Shown: positions 18,540-27,894, counted from the stretch's first letter. The stretch is 64,000 nucleotides of DNA from Woeseiaceae bacterium (GCA_021773135.1 JAJFKP010000024.1:17253-81252), one strand, 5' to 3'. Translations and numbers: made by a program. The notes: generated from the letters alone by a model not told the origin.

Positions 18540-19448
18540 ATGTCGAAATTAAATATTCTGCTTACGCTGGGCGCAATAGTGCCTGTTTTTCTCGCTTCCT
18601 GCGACGCCGTCGATCGGGACCAGCAGGTGCAGCCCATTGCGGATATTGCGCCCCGGCAATTCACCGCTACGAAGAGCCCGGTTGCTGAAGATGTGCTGTT
18701 TGTTGTGCTGGGTAAGATGGCACTTTACGACCAGGGAACAACCGGCGAACTCGCGCTGCGAAATCACCATTTCGTGGCTGAAATCATGCCGAAGGCGGGT
18801 AGAAAAATAATTGGCGGCACGCTGTCGGATGCAAAAGATGCAAGCAAAAATATCAGTTTCAATCCTGAGGGCATTGCGTTCATGGCTCATGGCGCTCGGG
18901 TCTCGGATCCGAACGAGTTGCATCGATTACATCCGGACGGTGCGTACGTTTTCTCCTACCGGACGGAGAGCGGCCGCATGGATTCGCAGGTCCTTGATCT
19001 GAAAAAGCGCGAATACATCGATGGAATGCCTGCGCCAGCGAAGGTATCAGCAAAACAAAATGGATTACCGGTAACGGATTCTATGCTCGATGCAAACACC
19101 GACCTGGAGCTTTCCTGGGAGAAAATGCCCGGCAATATGAAAGCGCCTGACAGTGAACTTGCCGACCTTATTTTCGTACTCGCCTTCGATTGTTTTGGAA
19201 ACAACATAGCGCATAGCGGCCGACCCTATCAGGGCGGCTCATTCTTGACTTACGAAAATACTCGCTACGTCATTCCTGCAGCAGCGCTGATGCCGGGTTT
19301 GAATTACACCGTTGTCGTCGAGCAGGCGACTGCAGACGTTACGACGACGCTGGGCGTTCCCGGCATTGCGACGTACGCTACTTTGACCTTTTTGAAATTT
19401 GCATCATCGGGAACGGCACAAGCAGATAGTTGTCCTGCCGTCCGATAG
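18540..19448 (+). CDS. Hypothetical lipoprotein
   Basis: A 302-residue protein I do not recognise. The N-terminus MSKLNILLTLGAIVPVFLASC is a signal peptide with lipobox LASC (cysteine 21), so it is probably anchored in the outer or inner membrane. The mature part is rich in beta-prone segments, with a repeated ELSWEKMPGN / YVIPAAALMPGLNYTVVVEQ pattern reminiscent of an Ig- or fibronectin-like fold. No catalytic motif is visible. It is preceded by a 169-bp gap after the J/PilZ gene and convergent with the phosphatase-like gene at 19513. Confidence 0.75.
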   Translation: MSKLNILLTLGAIVPVFLASCDAVDRDQQVQPIADIAPRQFTATKSPVAEDVLFVVLGKMALYDQGTTGELALRNHHFVAEIMPKAGRKIIGGTLSDAKDASKNISFNPEGIAFMAHGARVSDPNELHRLHPDGAYVFSYRTESGRMDSQVLDLKKREYIDGMPAPAKVSAKQNGLPVTDSMLDANTDLELSWEKMPGNMKAPDSELADLIFVLAFDCFGNNIAHSGRPYQGGSFLTYENTRYVIPAAALMPGLNYTVVVEQATADVTTTLGVPGIATYATLTFLKFASSGTAQADSCPAVR

Positions 19449-19512
19449 GAATTTTGCCGGTCGCGGGCCGAATACTGAAATCCGGCCAGGCGCCACCGCT
19501 ACTGCAAAGTCG

Positions 19513-20046
19513 CTATTCCTGCAGCCGTTTAATTACGACTGGTTCCAGTCGTGTTAGTCCGGCAGCCTTACCCAGTGCCAGCGCTTCGTCGGCAGAGGTA
19601 CCGCCGAGTTTCGCACGCAGTGCAAAGATCGCCCCTACCCGGTTGCCACTGGCGCAGTGCACCAGAACCGGCCCGTCGGCAGTGGCGAGAATTCGATCCA
19701 GTTGGCGAGCATTGTCATAGCTTACATCCTCCGCGACGCCGTTTTCGATTGGCAAGCTGTAGTAACGCATTCCGCGCATCTCCACCTCTGTGGCCTCGTC
19801 AATGCCACGATTCTCCCCTTCGCCTCGCATATCGATCACGGTCTTAAACCCGGCCTCCTTTATCGCGTCTAGCACGCCGGTGTCAGGTTGCCCTGATGAA
19901 ACATATTCCCAACCTTTGAGAGATACGGTACCCGCACGAATATCGCTGGCCTTGATCGACACAACGGACTCGGCGCCTTCACCGTCCGCAAAAGAAAGAG
20001 AACAAAAAGCTATCAGGGTCAGGAACGAGAACAACACTTTTTTCAT
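19513..20046 (-). CDS. Secreted beta-lactamase hydrolase-like / dual-specificity phosphatase-like protein
   Basis: A 177-residue protein starting at ATG 20046 (MKKVLFSFLTLIAFCSLSFA), a Sec signal peptide, so the enzyme should be periplasmic. The mature part has the cysteine-phosphatase P-loop VHCASGNRVGAIF (HCxxGxR) near residues 140-152 and the preceding FKTVIDMRGEGEN strand, as in the DUF442/BLH family of putative phosphatases. It lies 60 bp downstream of lhgO on the same strand. Substrate unknown. Confidence 0.8.
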   Translation of the reverse strand: MKKVLFSFLTLIAFCSLSFADGEGAESVVSIKASDIRAGTVSLKGWEYVSSGQPDTGVLDAIKEAGFKTVIDMRGEGENRGIDEATEVEMRGMRYYSLPIENGVAEDVSYDNARQLDRILATADGPVLVHCASGNRVGAIFALRAKLGGTSADEALALGKAAGLTRLEPVVIKRLQE

Positions 20047-20106
20047 CAGGCGCACCAAATAAAGATTTAACTGGAATGGGTAATGCTGCAGGATGAGCGG
20101 CAAAAC

Positions 20107-21321
20107 CTAATCAGCATTAATACGTAGATCGGCTTTGTTTGCAACGTGTTTACCGATCATCAGCGAAGACGTCGCCGCCGGAGAGGGGGCGTTTAATACG
20201 TGAATCGCACCGGGAGATTCCTCGATGCGAAAATCGTCCACGAGATTGCCACGGCTATCCACCGCCTGTGCCCGCACCCCTGTATGCCCAGGCACCAAGT
20301 CTTCTTTTCGGATTTCGGGCACCAGGCGTTGCAGACTTTTAGCAAAAACGCTGATGCGCAGCGAGCGATTGATCTCGGATATGCCAGCACCCAGATTCCT
20401 GGCGGCCAGGAACCAGAAACCCGGATAGGAGATCGTCGAGCCGAAATCTGCCCAGGAAAAATCACTGCGCCGGTAGCCTTCGCGTTTTGTCGCAAGCACC
20501 GCATTGGGTCCTGCATCAACCGCTCCATCAACTGTGGGCGTCAGATGCACATCCAGAAAAGGCAATGAGGGATCGGGCACCGGGTAGATCAGGCCGTTCA
20601 CCAGGCTGCGTCGGGATTCGATCAGCTGATAATACTCGCCTCGAAACGGGATGATTCTCAATTTCGGATCGACGCCCATTTTCCTCGCAATTACGTCGCA
20701 GTGCAGTCCAGCGCAATTAATAATCAGCTGCGTATCGATTTCACCCGCGTTGGTCACAACCCGATGTCGGCCTTCTGTTGACGTCACGGATTCAAATTTT
20801 GTATTCAGGTGCATGACCCCGCCGGCATTCTGGAATACGGCAGCATATTTCTCGGCCACTTTCTTGTAGTCGACCAGTGCCGAGTGCGGCGCGTAGAGCG
20901 CCTTGTTGCCTTTCACATGCGGCTCGATTTCGGCAAGCTCTTCATTGGACAGAATCCGTAGATCCGGTACGCCGTTTTCGGTGCCGCGAGTGGTCAACGT
21001 TTCCAGTCGGGCAATCTCCTGGTCGGTATTCGCAACGATAACCTTGCCGCAACGAATCACCGGAATCTCAAAGCGCTCGCAAAACTCCGCTAACGCCCGA
21101 TTACCTTCGACGCAAAATCGCGCTTTCAACGAGCCCGGTTCATAATAGATTCCGGCATGCAGTACGCCGGAATTGTGGCCAGACTGCTGTGCCGCCACTT
21201 TGTGGTCTTTCTCGATCAGCGTGACTTTCTTGCGTGGCTGCATTTGCTGCAACTGCATTGCCGTCGCCAGACCGACCAGCCCGCCACCGACAATCAAAAC
21301 GTCAGTTTTTAAGTCATCCAC
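20107..21321 (-). CDS. lhgO: L-2-hydroxyglutarate oxidase LhgO
   Basis: FAD-dependent enzyme oxidising L-2-hydroxyglutarate to 2-oxoglutarate and passing electrons to the quinone pool. The 404-residue length fits. The N-terminal FAD Rossmann motif is VLIVGGGLVGLATAMQL (residues ~8-24). The family-typical QQSGHNSGVLHAGIYYEPGS follows (~45-64), and the C-terminus contains GVRAQAVD and HVLNAPSPAATSS. The secreted phosphatase-like gene lies downstream and an orphan lipoprotein gene 39 bp upstream on the same strand. Confidence 0.95.
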   Translation of the reverse strand: MDDLKTDVLIVGGGLVGLATAMQLQQMQPRKKVTLIEKDHKVAAQQSGHNSGVLHAGIYYEPGSLKARFCVEGNRALAEFCERFEIPVIRCGKVIVANTDQEIARLETLTTRGTENGVPDLRILSNEELAEIEPHVKGNKALYAPHSALVDYKKVAEKYAAVFQNAGGVMHLNTKFESVTSTEGRHRVVTNAGEIDTQLIINCAGLHCDVIARKMGVDPKLRIIPFRGEYYQLIESRRSLVNGLIYPVPDPSLPFLDVHLTPTVDGAVDAGPNAVLATKREGYRRSDFSWADFGSTISYPGFWFLAARNLGAGISEINRSLRISVFAKSLQRLVPEIRKEDLVPGHTGVRAQAVDSRGNLVDDFRIEESPGAIHVLNAPSPAATSSLMIGKHVANKADLRINAD

Positions 21322-21360
21322 AAAAAATACGCCTGCCGTCTGCTGTCAACACGACACTGA

Positions 21361-23100
21361 CTAGTCTTTCAGCGTCATATCGGATACCACTTCAATCCCG
21401 TCATCAGTGAAGTTGATCGCGACGCTGACGCGATCCATCAACAGTTGCGACGCTGCATTCATTGCCGCAACGGCGTCACGAACTTCCGGCATATCGCCAA
21501 GTTCGCCAATATCAGACGCCATCGAATTGCCGACGAATTCGTAATAGGCAGCGGCATCCATTTCTGCATGGAAAAACGGGGGTTGATCAGCGACGTTTGC
21601 CTCCAGCATATCGCCCAGGCCGTCCTGCATACCCTCTCCAACAGAAATCGCAAGCGCCTTGTCGGTCATTGCCAGGTAGATTACCTGTGCCAGCGCATCC
21701 GCCATCGGCAGATTCACTCTGACCGGCTCGCCATCTGATTCGAGATTCAGCGATGCCAGCTCGGGACTGAACATCGCGCCCATGGCCAGCAGGCCCTCAG
21801 CGTTCTCGATTGCGACTAGCATCCGCATATCTATTGAAGTTGGCGGTTGCTGGGCACTTAGATCCATGCCATCGACGCTGTCAACGGCCGCCAGGAACCC
21901 TTTAAACCCGTAAACTATTGGGGGAATGGGTTGATTCAAAACTTCGCGTCCCGATTCAACGCCGGCCTGGAGGTCTGCAAATATCTCGCAGTTCAGTGGA
22001 CTTTCCTGCAGTGCATCAAGTCGGTCTGAGTAGAATTCGCGTAAGGCAAGCAGGTCCATGCTCATGCCGAAAGAGAACAAGCCGCCCTGAGACTGACCGA
22101 GTCCTGCCACCGGGGCCGTCAATGCCGAAACGGCAGTTGCGATGTCATCCCGGAGCTCCATGACCGCATTGCTGGAGATCCGGTCCACGCTAAGTTCCGA
22201 GTAACCCATAACCGCACGCGGCAGAATTCCACTCATGGTGCGAATCTCCGCCTTACACACATCGTCAAGAGACGTCTCGCCGTAGTCCATCAATTTAAGC
22301 AACTCGGCATTCACACCGGTTTGTGGATCGATAAACGTCGCTACAATACGCTCAACGTCTATTGCGCCAACCATGTAGTCGTCGTATCCATACTCACTTC
22401 GGATAGCCGCGAGTGTTCCGGAAGTGGCCATGCTGTCAACAGGCATAGTCAGCCCGAGAACCTGTTTCAATAGATCTTCAGGTAGCGATGACGGCACCAT
22501 GGTCATAATCAGATGGTCGTCAACAATGGCCAAGACAACCCTGCCCTCATCATTTCCGGCATATCGATAGGAATTACCATCGATGGTCGATGTCTGCATG
22601 TCCTGTTCGGCTTTTTCTTCGAGACGTTTGATTGCCGTTTCCATCAGCTGACTATCGGAAAGCGAGATACGCATTACGGGCAACAGTCCGGCTCCATAAA
22701 ATGCGAACTGCGAATCGCGGTCGATACCGGCATCCGCAAAGCCTTCTATCGACATCAGGCTTTCGAGTTCGTCTATAAATGGCAGTGCCTGCTTGAACCA
22801 GTCTGAGTCCTCGTCATTTTCGCGGGCTTCAGCATAAGCATTCTCGGCCACGGCGCGAATAATCTGGTGATAAGCAGATAACGTCGCGTCTATTTGTGGA
22901 GAGAGCTTGTCGATTACATCGTCAGGTGCGTCACCTGTCGTCGCGAACACGTACGGCGTGTCGGCCGGCACATAGACCAGGATGCTGTCTGCCGAAACAG
23001 AGCCCGACGATCCCGCCTCATCTGAATCGCCGCACGCGACCAGCAGGACCACAAATGAGACCGCTGCGACCAGCGACCGGCGCATACTGAGTATTGACAT
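21361..23100 (-). CDS. Hypothetical lipoprotein, 579 residues
   Basis: Not a family I can name with confidence. The signal peptide MRRSLVAAVSFVVLLVAC (from residue 6) ends in lipobox LVAC with cysteine 23, and a Ser/Gly/Asp-rich linker follows. The mature protein begins with ILVYVPADTPYVFATTGDAP. It consists of alternating helical and beta segments with several glycine-rich turns and no enzyme motif; it recalls large periplasmic proteins of the DUF3352 type. It is upstream of lhgO (39 bp gap) and divergent from the reductase at 23288. ATG at 23100 or at codon 6 are both possible starts. Confidence 0.75.
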   Translation of the reverse strand: MSILSMRRSLVAAVSFVVLLVACGDSDEAGSSGSVSADSILVYVPADTPYVFATTGDAPDDVIDKLSPQIDATLSAYHQIIRAVAENAYAEARENDEDSDWFKQALPFIDELESLMSIEGFADAGIDRDSQFAFYGAGLLPVMRISLSDSQLMETAIKRLEEKAEQDMQTSTIDGNSYRYAGNDEGRVVLAIVDDHLIMTMVPSSLPEDLLKQVLGLTMPVDSMATSGTLAAIRSEYGYDDYMVGAIDVERIVATFIDPQTGVNAELLKLMDYGETSLDDVCKAEIRTMSGILPRAVMGYSELSVDRISSNAVMELRDDIATAVSALTAPVAGLGQSQGGLFSFGMSMDLLALREFYSDRLDALQESPLNCEIFADLQAGVESGREVLNQPIPPIVYGFKGFLAAVDSVDGMDLSAQQPPTSIDMRMLVAIENAEGLLAMGAMFSPELASLNLESDGEPVRVNLPMADALAQVIYLAMTDKALAISVGEGMQDGLGDMLEANVADQPPFFHAEMDAAAYYEFVGNSMASDIGELGDMPEVRDAVAAMNAASQLLMDRVSVAINFTDDGIEVVSDMTLKD

Positions 23101-23287
23101 GAATTTAATTCCCTGGTGATTTTTGCGGCAGGCTATCGCCCAAATTGCGTTTTGTCGGTGTCAGGCATCACAGATACCTGAGCGGAGCGTCTTATTCGAC
23201 CCGCTTGTTGGCGATTATCCCCAGATATCGAGTGTCACACCAGCCCCGGCGGTTGTAATGGGGTGGCCTGCTCTCTAACCTGCGCGG

Positions 23288-24529
23288 ATGGAAAATACGC
23301 CGCCAGCAGAAAACACCCGCTTCGATGTCATTGTCTGGGGTGCCACCGGCTTTACCGGTCGCCTGGTTGTCGAATACCTGTTACAGCGTTATCCGCCTGG
23401 CAAGACACTGCGCTGGGCGGTCGCCGGACGCAGCCAGTCGAAGCTGGACGCTTTGCTGGACGAATTGGTTGCAAGTGGCGAACGGCCTCCAACCATGGTG
23501 GCGGACAGTCACGACGAGGCCTCGCTCGAGCAAATGACGAGAGCGACGCGAGTCGTATTGACAACGGTCGGTCCCTACGCCAAGTACGGCAGTGAACTCG
23601 TAGCTGCCTGTGTTCGCAACGGCACGCACTACTGTGATCTGTGTGGTGAGGTGCAGTGGATGCGCAAAATGATAGATCTGCACCAGTCCGCCGCAGAAAA
23701 AAGTGGCGCGAGAATTGTGATGAGCTGTGGGTTCGACTCGATTCCATCCGATTTTGGCACCTGGTTCTTACAACAGCAGGCGATGCGCCTGCACAGCCAA
23801 CTTTGCGAACGAATAACCCTCCTGGTCAGGGCGATGAAAGGCGGCGCCAGTGGCGGCACGTCTGCAAGCATGCTGAATGCAATTGACGAAGCCCGTCGCG
23901 ACAGGAACGTCGCGCGCGTGCTGGTGGATCCGTACGGATTGAACCCGGCCGGCGCGCACCGTGGAGCAGATTCCAGAGACCAGCAGGGAGCGACTTTCCA
24001 CAGGCCTGCCGATTTGTGGACCGCGCCGTTCGTGATGGCGACGGTGAACACGCGTGTTGTGCGGCGTACCAATGCCCTGTCCGGTTTTGCCTATGGAAAA
24101 ACATTCCGATATCACGAAGCGACGATTACCGGCAAAGGGCTGGCAGGTCGGCTTCGCGCGGCAGCCATGGGCTTGGCGTTGCGCCTGTTTGTGCTGGCCA
24201 GCGCAATGCGTCCTACCCGCCGTTGGGTCGTGGAGAAACTGCTACCCAGTCCCGGCGAGGGCCCGTCAAAACACGAGCGGGAGAACGGGTACTTCAATCT
24301 ATTGCTGATCGGCGAACTCGCTGACGGCTCGCTAATTCGCGCCAGGGTAAAAGGGGACCGCGACCCGGGCTACGGCTCGACGAGCAAGATGCTGGCAGAA
24401 AGCGCGGTTTGTCTCGCGCTCGATGCAACTGACGTCGGCGGCGGCTGCTGGACGCCGGTCACCGCAATGGGCCAGTCACTTTATGAACGACTAACGACGA
24501 ATGCCGGCCTTAGCTTTGAGCTGGATTAG
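23288..24529 (+). CDS. Saccharopine dehydrogenase-like / trans-acting enoyl reductase family protein
   Basis: A 413-residue protein with an N-terminal NAD(P)-binding Rossmann motif VIVWGATGFTGRLVVEYL (residues ~14-31), then AGRSQSKLDALLDEL and VLTTVGPYAKYGSELVAAC, diagnostic for this family. The family includes mycobacterial trans-acting enoyl reductases and eukaryotic SCCPDH; true saccharopine metabolism is unlikely. A hydrophobic stretch near 290-305 (LRAAAMGLALRLFVLASAM) may associate with membrane. It is divergent from the 579-residue lipoprotein gene and stands alone. Confidence 0.88.
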   Translation: MENTPPAENTRFDVIVWGATGFTGRLVVEYLLQRYPPGKTLRWAVAGRSQSKLDALLDELVASGERPPTMVADSHDEASLEQMTRATRVVLTTVGPYAKYGSELVAACVRNGTHYCDLCGEVQWMRKMIDLHQSAAEKSGARIVMSCGFDSIPSDFGTWFLQQQAMRLHSQLCERITLLVRAMKGGASGGTSASMLNAIDEARRDRNVARVLVDPYGLNPAGAHRGADSRDQQGATFHRPADLWTAPFVMATVNTRVVRRTNALSGFAYGKTFRYHEATITGKGLAGRLRAAAMGLALRLFVLASAMRPTRRWVVEKLLPSPGEGPSKHERENGYFNLLLIGELADGSLIRARVKGDRDPGYGSTSKMLAESAVCLALDATDVGGGCWTPVTAMGQSLYERLTTNAGLSFELD

Positions 24530-24756
24530 TCCGGGAAGTGGTTGCAGAAATGAGGCCCGACTACGCCGCAGTGATTCGTCCGGGTACCCGCCACTGCCAC
24601 ATTAAAGGGTGCCAAGCATTTTCTCGAATTGAATTTAACTAAATAACTTAAATAAATGATTTATAACGTTATTTATTTCACAAGCACACCTACAATTCCA
24701 TGACGCTTTTATGAACTCACATCCCATTCGTCACGCCTGCCCGGCCAGGCATCACT
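24530..24756. other. Intergenic stretch with an AT-rich core
   Basis: Between the reductase and the kinase genes. Positions ~24625-24690 are strongly AT-rich (runs such as AACTTAAATAAATG), unlike the flanks, and include the dyad ATAAAT...ATTTAT around AACGTT. This probably carries the kinase promoter, but no single -35/-10 pair stands out. Confidence 0.45.
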
Positions 24757-25755
24757 GTGGCTGATTCCGATGAATCAACGCTCGCCTACATGGGCCTGCA
24801 ACCACACGACATTCTTGGGGCGCTCGAAAACCTTGGGTTTCAATGTGACGGTCGGTTTCTGACCCTGAACAGTTACGAGAATCGGGTCTACCAGGTAGGC
24901 ATTGAAGACAGTCAGCCTGTGGTTGCCAAATTCTATCGCCCGGGACGCTGGACAGACCTGGCGATCCAGGAAGAACACGACTTCGCAATCGAGCTTGCCA
25001 ATACGGACATTCCTGTCGTGCCCCCCATAGCAGTCAACGGTAATACGCTGCATCATCTGGACAATTTCAGGATTTCTGTTTCGCCCTGCAGGGGCGGACG
25101 GTCGCCGGATCTCGATAATCAGGACCTTATGCGGCAACTGGGCAGACTGATTGCGCGCATCCATCTTGCCGGCGAAGCCAGCCGCTTTCGCCATCGGCCA
25201 CGGCTCGATATCGAAACTTACGGTTACGAGTCCTGTGATTTCCTGCTCGACAACGAGTTTATTCCCGCTGAGATGAGTGATGTCTATGCGGGCATAACCG
25301 AACATCTTTTTGATGGCATTCACAACTGCTATGACCGCGCGGGGAATTGTCGGGAAATTCGTTTGCACGGCGATTTCCATCCGGGAAACGTCCTTGTCAA
25401 TGGCGAGCAACTGCACATCGTTGATCTCGACGATGCGCGGACCGGCCCTGCCATCCAGGATCTGTGGATGTTCCTGTCGGGAGACCGCGCGGAGCAAACG
25501 CCGCAGTTGGCAAACCTCCTGGAAGGCTATCTCGAATTTCGCCGCTTCGATGCGCGCGAACTTCACCTGATCGAAGCACTGCGAACGCTGAGGTTAATGC
25601 ACTACGCGGCCTGGCTCGCCCGCCGCTGGGAAGACCCTGCCTTTAAGACCGCATTCCCATGGTTTGACTCGCCGCGCTATTGGGACGAGCACATACTGTC
25701 TCTGCGGGAACAGGCAGCACTGATGCAGGAGGAACCGCTCGCCTGGTCGGGATGA
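24757..25755 (+). CDS. srkA: Stress response kinase A (SrkA/YihE-type Ser/Thr kinase)
   Basis: Choline-kinase-fold protein kinase that in E. coli counters stress-induced death and the MazEF pathway. The 332-residue protein has FLTLNSYENRVYQVG (nucleotide loop, ~36-50), VVAKFYRPGRW (ATP-binding lysine), the catalytic HGDFHPGNVL (~residues 207-216) and IVDLDDARTGP (the DxD metal site). The N-terminal start is GTG at 24757; an ATG at 24790 would remove 11 residues. It is monocistronic, preceded by an AT-rich region. Confidence 0.93.
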   Translation: MADSDESTLAYMGLQPHDILGALENLGFQCDGRFLTLNSYENRVYQVGIEDSQPVVAKFYRPGRWTDLAIQEEHDFAIELANTDIPVVPPIAVNGNTLHHLDNFRISVSPCRGGRSPDLDNQDLMRQLGRLIARIHLAGEASRFRHRPRLDIETYGYESCDFLLDNEFIPAEMSDVYAGITEHLFDGIHNCYDRAGNCREIRLHGDFHPGNVLVNGEQLHIVDLDDARTGPAIQDLWMFLSGDRAEQTPQLANLLEGYLEFRRFDARELHLIEALRTLRLMHYAAWLARRWEDPAFKTAFPWFDSPRYWDEHILSLREQAALMQEEPLAWSG

Positions 25756-25980
25756 ACGCCGTTAGTTTATCGCTGCAAATAGTAATCGACGGATTAAATG
25801 ATTTTTTCAAAAACCTGATTAAAATCTAATACATAGACGCCAATGGCAAGGTTATGTTGCACGCGGATACCGATCGCCGACCGGTTGCACTGCCTTGCAG
25901 TGCAGTCTACAGTCATAGACCTTAGTATTGACGGGGCTTTGCGGAACTAAACAGGCTGCAGACGCTCTGATATGTGAACC
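25756..25980. other. Intergenic stretch with one hairpin
   Basis: Contains GCACTGC-CTT-GCAGTGC (25887-25903), a perfect 7-bp stem with a 3-nt loop and no T tract, plus an AT-rich patch at ~25795-25835. No gene or clear promoter seen. Confidence 0.45.
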
Positions 25981-26709
25981 ATGGCACGCCAATCCCTCCG
26001 GGAAAATTCTGCTTTGAAGTCCAACCGACTGAAGTTCGTCCTTAGCGTCATGACGGCGATGATGGCCGCCGGCTGTGGCGGCTCCAAAGTGACGCTGCAC
26101 AATCCAACCATTCCGGAACCGTTGATCGATCAAATGCCGCTAATCGTCGCGGCCCGTTACCCGGAAGTCTTTGACAGCTTCGTCCATGAAGAACAGGTGA
26201 TCGGGAAAGAGAAATGGTCAATCGACCTGGGGCGATCGAATCGAATGTTGTTCACACAACTGTTTGGCTCAATGTTTACCGATTTCAGCGTTGTTGGCGC
26301 GGAGGATGACGCGCGTGACCTGACGTTTGACGCACTAATCGAACCCAGCATCGACGCCTTTGAATTTTCGGTACCCAGTCAAAGCCAAACGGAGGAGTTT
26401 GCCGTCTGGATTCGATACCGCATCAAGATTTTTGACAAAGACGGCACGCAAATAGCGAATTGGCCGATTGCAGCGTATGGGAAGAGTCAATCCGGGTCGT
26501 TTGGCGGCGACGATGCCCTGAAAAGAGCAGCGGTGCTGGCGATGCGCGATGCCGCAGCGCTCATAATTTTACAGATGGATAAAGCCACCGGCATCAGCAA
26601 ACTCAGTGAAGCGCATGCCAATCAAACGGCTACCCCCGCTGAGATGCCTGACGAGATGACCCTACGGACGACGGCGGCAGAGGATATACCGGATGAATCA
26701 GGCTTATAA
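25981..26709 (+). CDS. Hypothetical lipoprotein A of an overlapping pair
   Basis: A 242-residue protein, not recognised. The signal peptide LKFVLSVMTAMMAAGC carries the lipobox AAGC with cysteine 32 after a longer-than-usual basic N-region (MARQSLRENSALKSNR), so a later start such as the methionine within the hydrophobic core is unlikely. The mature part has a YPEVFDSFVHEEQ helix and a central beta-rich domain with WIRYRIKIFDKDG and IANWPIAAYGKSQ, resembling small outer-membrane lipoproteins. The last ~40 residues are disordered and acidic. It overlaps the next lipoprotein gene by 17 bp, so the two are co-transcribed and likely co-functional. Confidence 0.75.
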   Translation: MARQSLRENSALKSNRLKFVLSVMTAMMAAGCGGSKVTLHNPTIPEPLIDQMPLIVAARYPEVFDSFVHEEQVIGKEKWSIDLGRSNRMLFTQLFGSMFTDFSVVGAEDDARDLTFDALIEPSIDAFEFSVPSQSQTEEFAVWIRYRIKIFDKDGTQIANWPIAAYGKSQSGSFGGDDALKRAAVLAMRDAAALIILQMDKATGISKLSEAHANQTATPAEMPDEMTLRTTAAEDIPDESGL

Positions 26710-27376
26710 CCACAATCTATCTCGTGCTCTGCTGCTGGTCCTATCGGCATGGCTGTTAAGCGGTTGCGTTACGTCCAGGATTGAGAATATCCGCGAAGGC
26801 AACACCGGGCTCGAAGAAGGAGAAGGCATTGTCATCATGGCCAAGAGTTATCACCTTGGCAATGAAACAGAAGCGAAATTCATTAGCTGTGTCGGTAAGT
26901 CGATCGGTCGTGGTTCAAGCGGGCTGCGCGTTATTCCGAATAACGAATTCGTCGATGCCCTGTTTCCCTGGTTTGAGCCACGTACAGCGCCAGCCGAAAC
27001 CAAGGGTCTGCCAACTTTGATGTCACGGCCCGGAGTCGCACAGAAAATCAAGGACCAAGGCGTTCGTTACGTCGTATGGCTTGACGGCGACACCGATAAA
27101 GTTGCGGGCGGCGGCAGCATGTCGTGCGCGGCCGGGCCTGGCGGCGGCGGTTGCTTCGGTTTCGCCTGGTGGCAAAATGACTCCAATTACGAAGCCAGCG
27201 TGTGGGATCTTTCGGGACTGGAAGATGCCGGCACCGTCAGGACTGACGTCAGTGGTACGTCCTTTCTGCCTGCAATCGTCGTCCCGATTCCGTTACTCGC
27301 CAGGACCCAAAACAAGGCCTGCAACGCGCTGGCTGACCAGCTAAGGCTATTTATCGTCTCAGACGAATCAGCCTAA
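26693..27376 (+). CDS. Hypothetical lipoprotein B of an overlapping pair
   Basis: A 227-residue protein, not recognised. Signal peptide ALLLVLSAWLLSGC with a perfect lipobox LSGC (cysteine 25). The mature part contains VRYVVWLDGDT, a glycine/cysteine-rich loop GGGSMSCAAGPGGGGCFGF (~residues 143-161) and YEASVWDLSG. Cysteines near 66, 149 and 160 could form disulfides in the periplasm. It starts inside lipoprotein A (17-bp overlap). Its stop overlaps that of the convergent NlpC/P60 gene by 4 bp (27373-27376). Confidence 0.78.
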   Translation: MNQAYNHNLSRALLLVLSAWLLSGCVTSRIENIREGNTGLEEGEGIVIMAKSYHLGNETEAKFISCVGKSIGRGSSGLRVIPNNEFVDALFPWFEPRTAPAETKGLPTLMSRPGVAQKIKDQGVRYVVWLDGDTDKVAGGGSMSCAAGPGGGGCFGFAWWQNDSNYEASVWDLSGLEDAGTVRTDVSGTSFLPAIVVPIPLLARTQNKACNALADQLRLFIVSDESA

Positions 27377-27894
27377 TACGGACGCGCAGCTCGCACGAAC
27401 GCGCGCCGGTAGAAATCCGAGTCAAGCACCTCGACACTCACCTGCCGTCCGGAAGCTGGCGCATGCACAAAACGCCGCTCGCCCAAATACAGGCCGACGT
27501 GCGAAATGCTGCCATCTATTCTAAAAAAGAGCAGGTCCCCTACCCGCAAATCCCTGCTCTTCACCGGCGTTAACTGCCGCCATTGCTCTGACGTGGTTCT
27601 CGGAATGCGCCGACCTGCACCCGCATAGGCATACTGGACCAACCCACTGCAGTCGAAGCCCCGGTCAGTTGAACCGCCGTAAACATACGGCACTCCCAGC
27701 TGGCGCAGTGCTACTACTGCGGCGCGCTCACCAACGGTCCTGCTCTTTGCCGGCGCCCTCGCAACCGGTTTGGCAGTCGCGCTCTTGCCAACGGGCACGC
27801 GCCTGACCTGCTCATGCCCGCACGCCGAAATAATCGTGAAAATCACGCAAAGTGCTGCAATTTTGTAGTTAATGGAAAGCTGCAAAGATGACAT
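27373..27894 (-). CDS. NlpC/P60 family lipoprotein (peptidoglycan endopeptidase)
   Basis: Putative DL-endopeptidase cleaving peptidoglycan stem peptides. The 173-residue precursor has a lipoprotein signal (FTIISAC, cysteine 25), a basic/proline linker (~30-52), and an NlpC/P60 domain. That domain carries the catalytic cysteine in FDCSGLVQYAYA (C82), a histidine in SHVGLY (H132) and a third polar residue H144 in FVHAPASG. The size and layout match Spr/MepS-like enzymes. It is convergent with lipoprotein B and divergent from the AAA+ gene 47 bp away. Confidence 0.9.
   Translation of the reverse strand: MSSLQLSINYKIAALCVIFTIISACGHEQVRRVPVGKSATAKPVARAPAKSRTVGERAAVVALRQLGVPYVYGGSTDRGFDCSGLVQYAYAGAGRRIPRTTSEQWRQLTPVKSRDLRVGDLLFFRIDGSISHVGLYLGERRFVHAPASGRQVSVEVLDSDFYRRAFVRAARPY

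Noticed and set aside
24775..25566. Minus-strand open frame of 263 codons inside srkA
   Set aside because: Antisense shadow; the plus-strand kinase motifs are clear.
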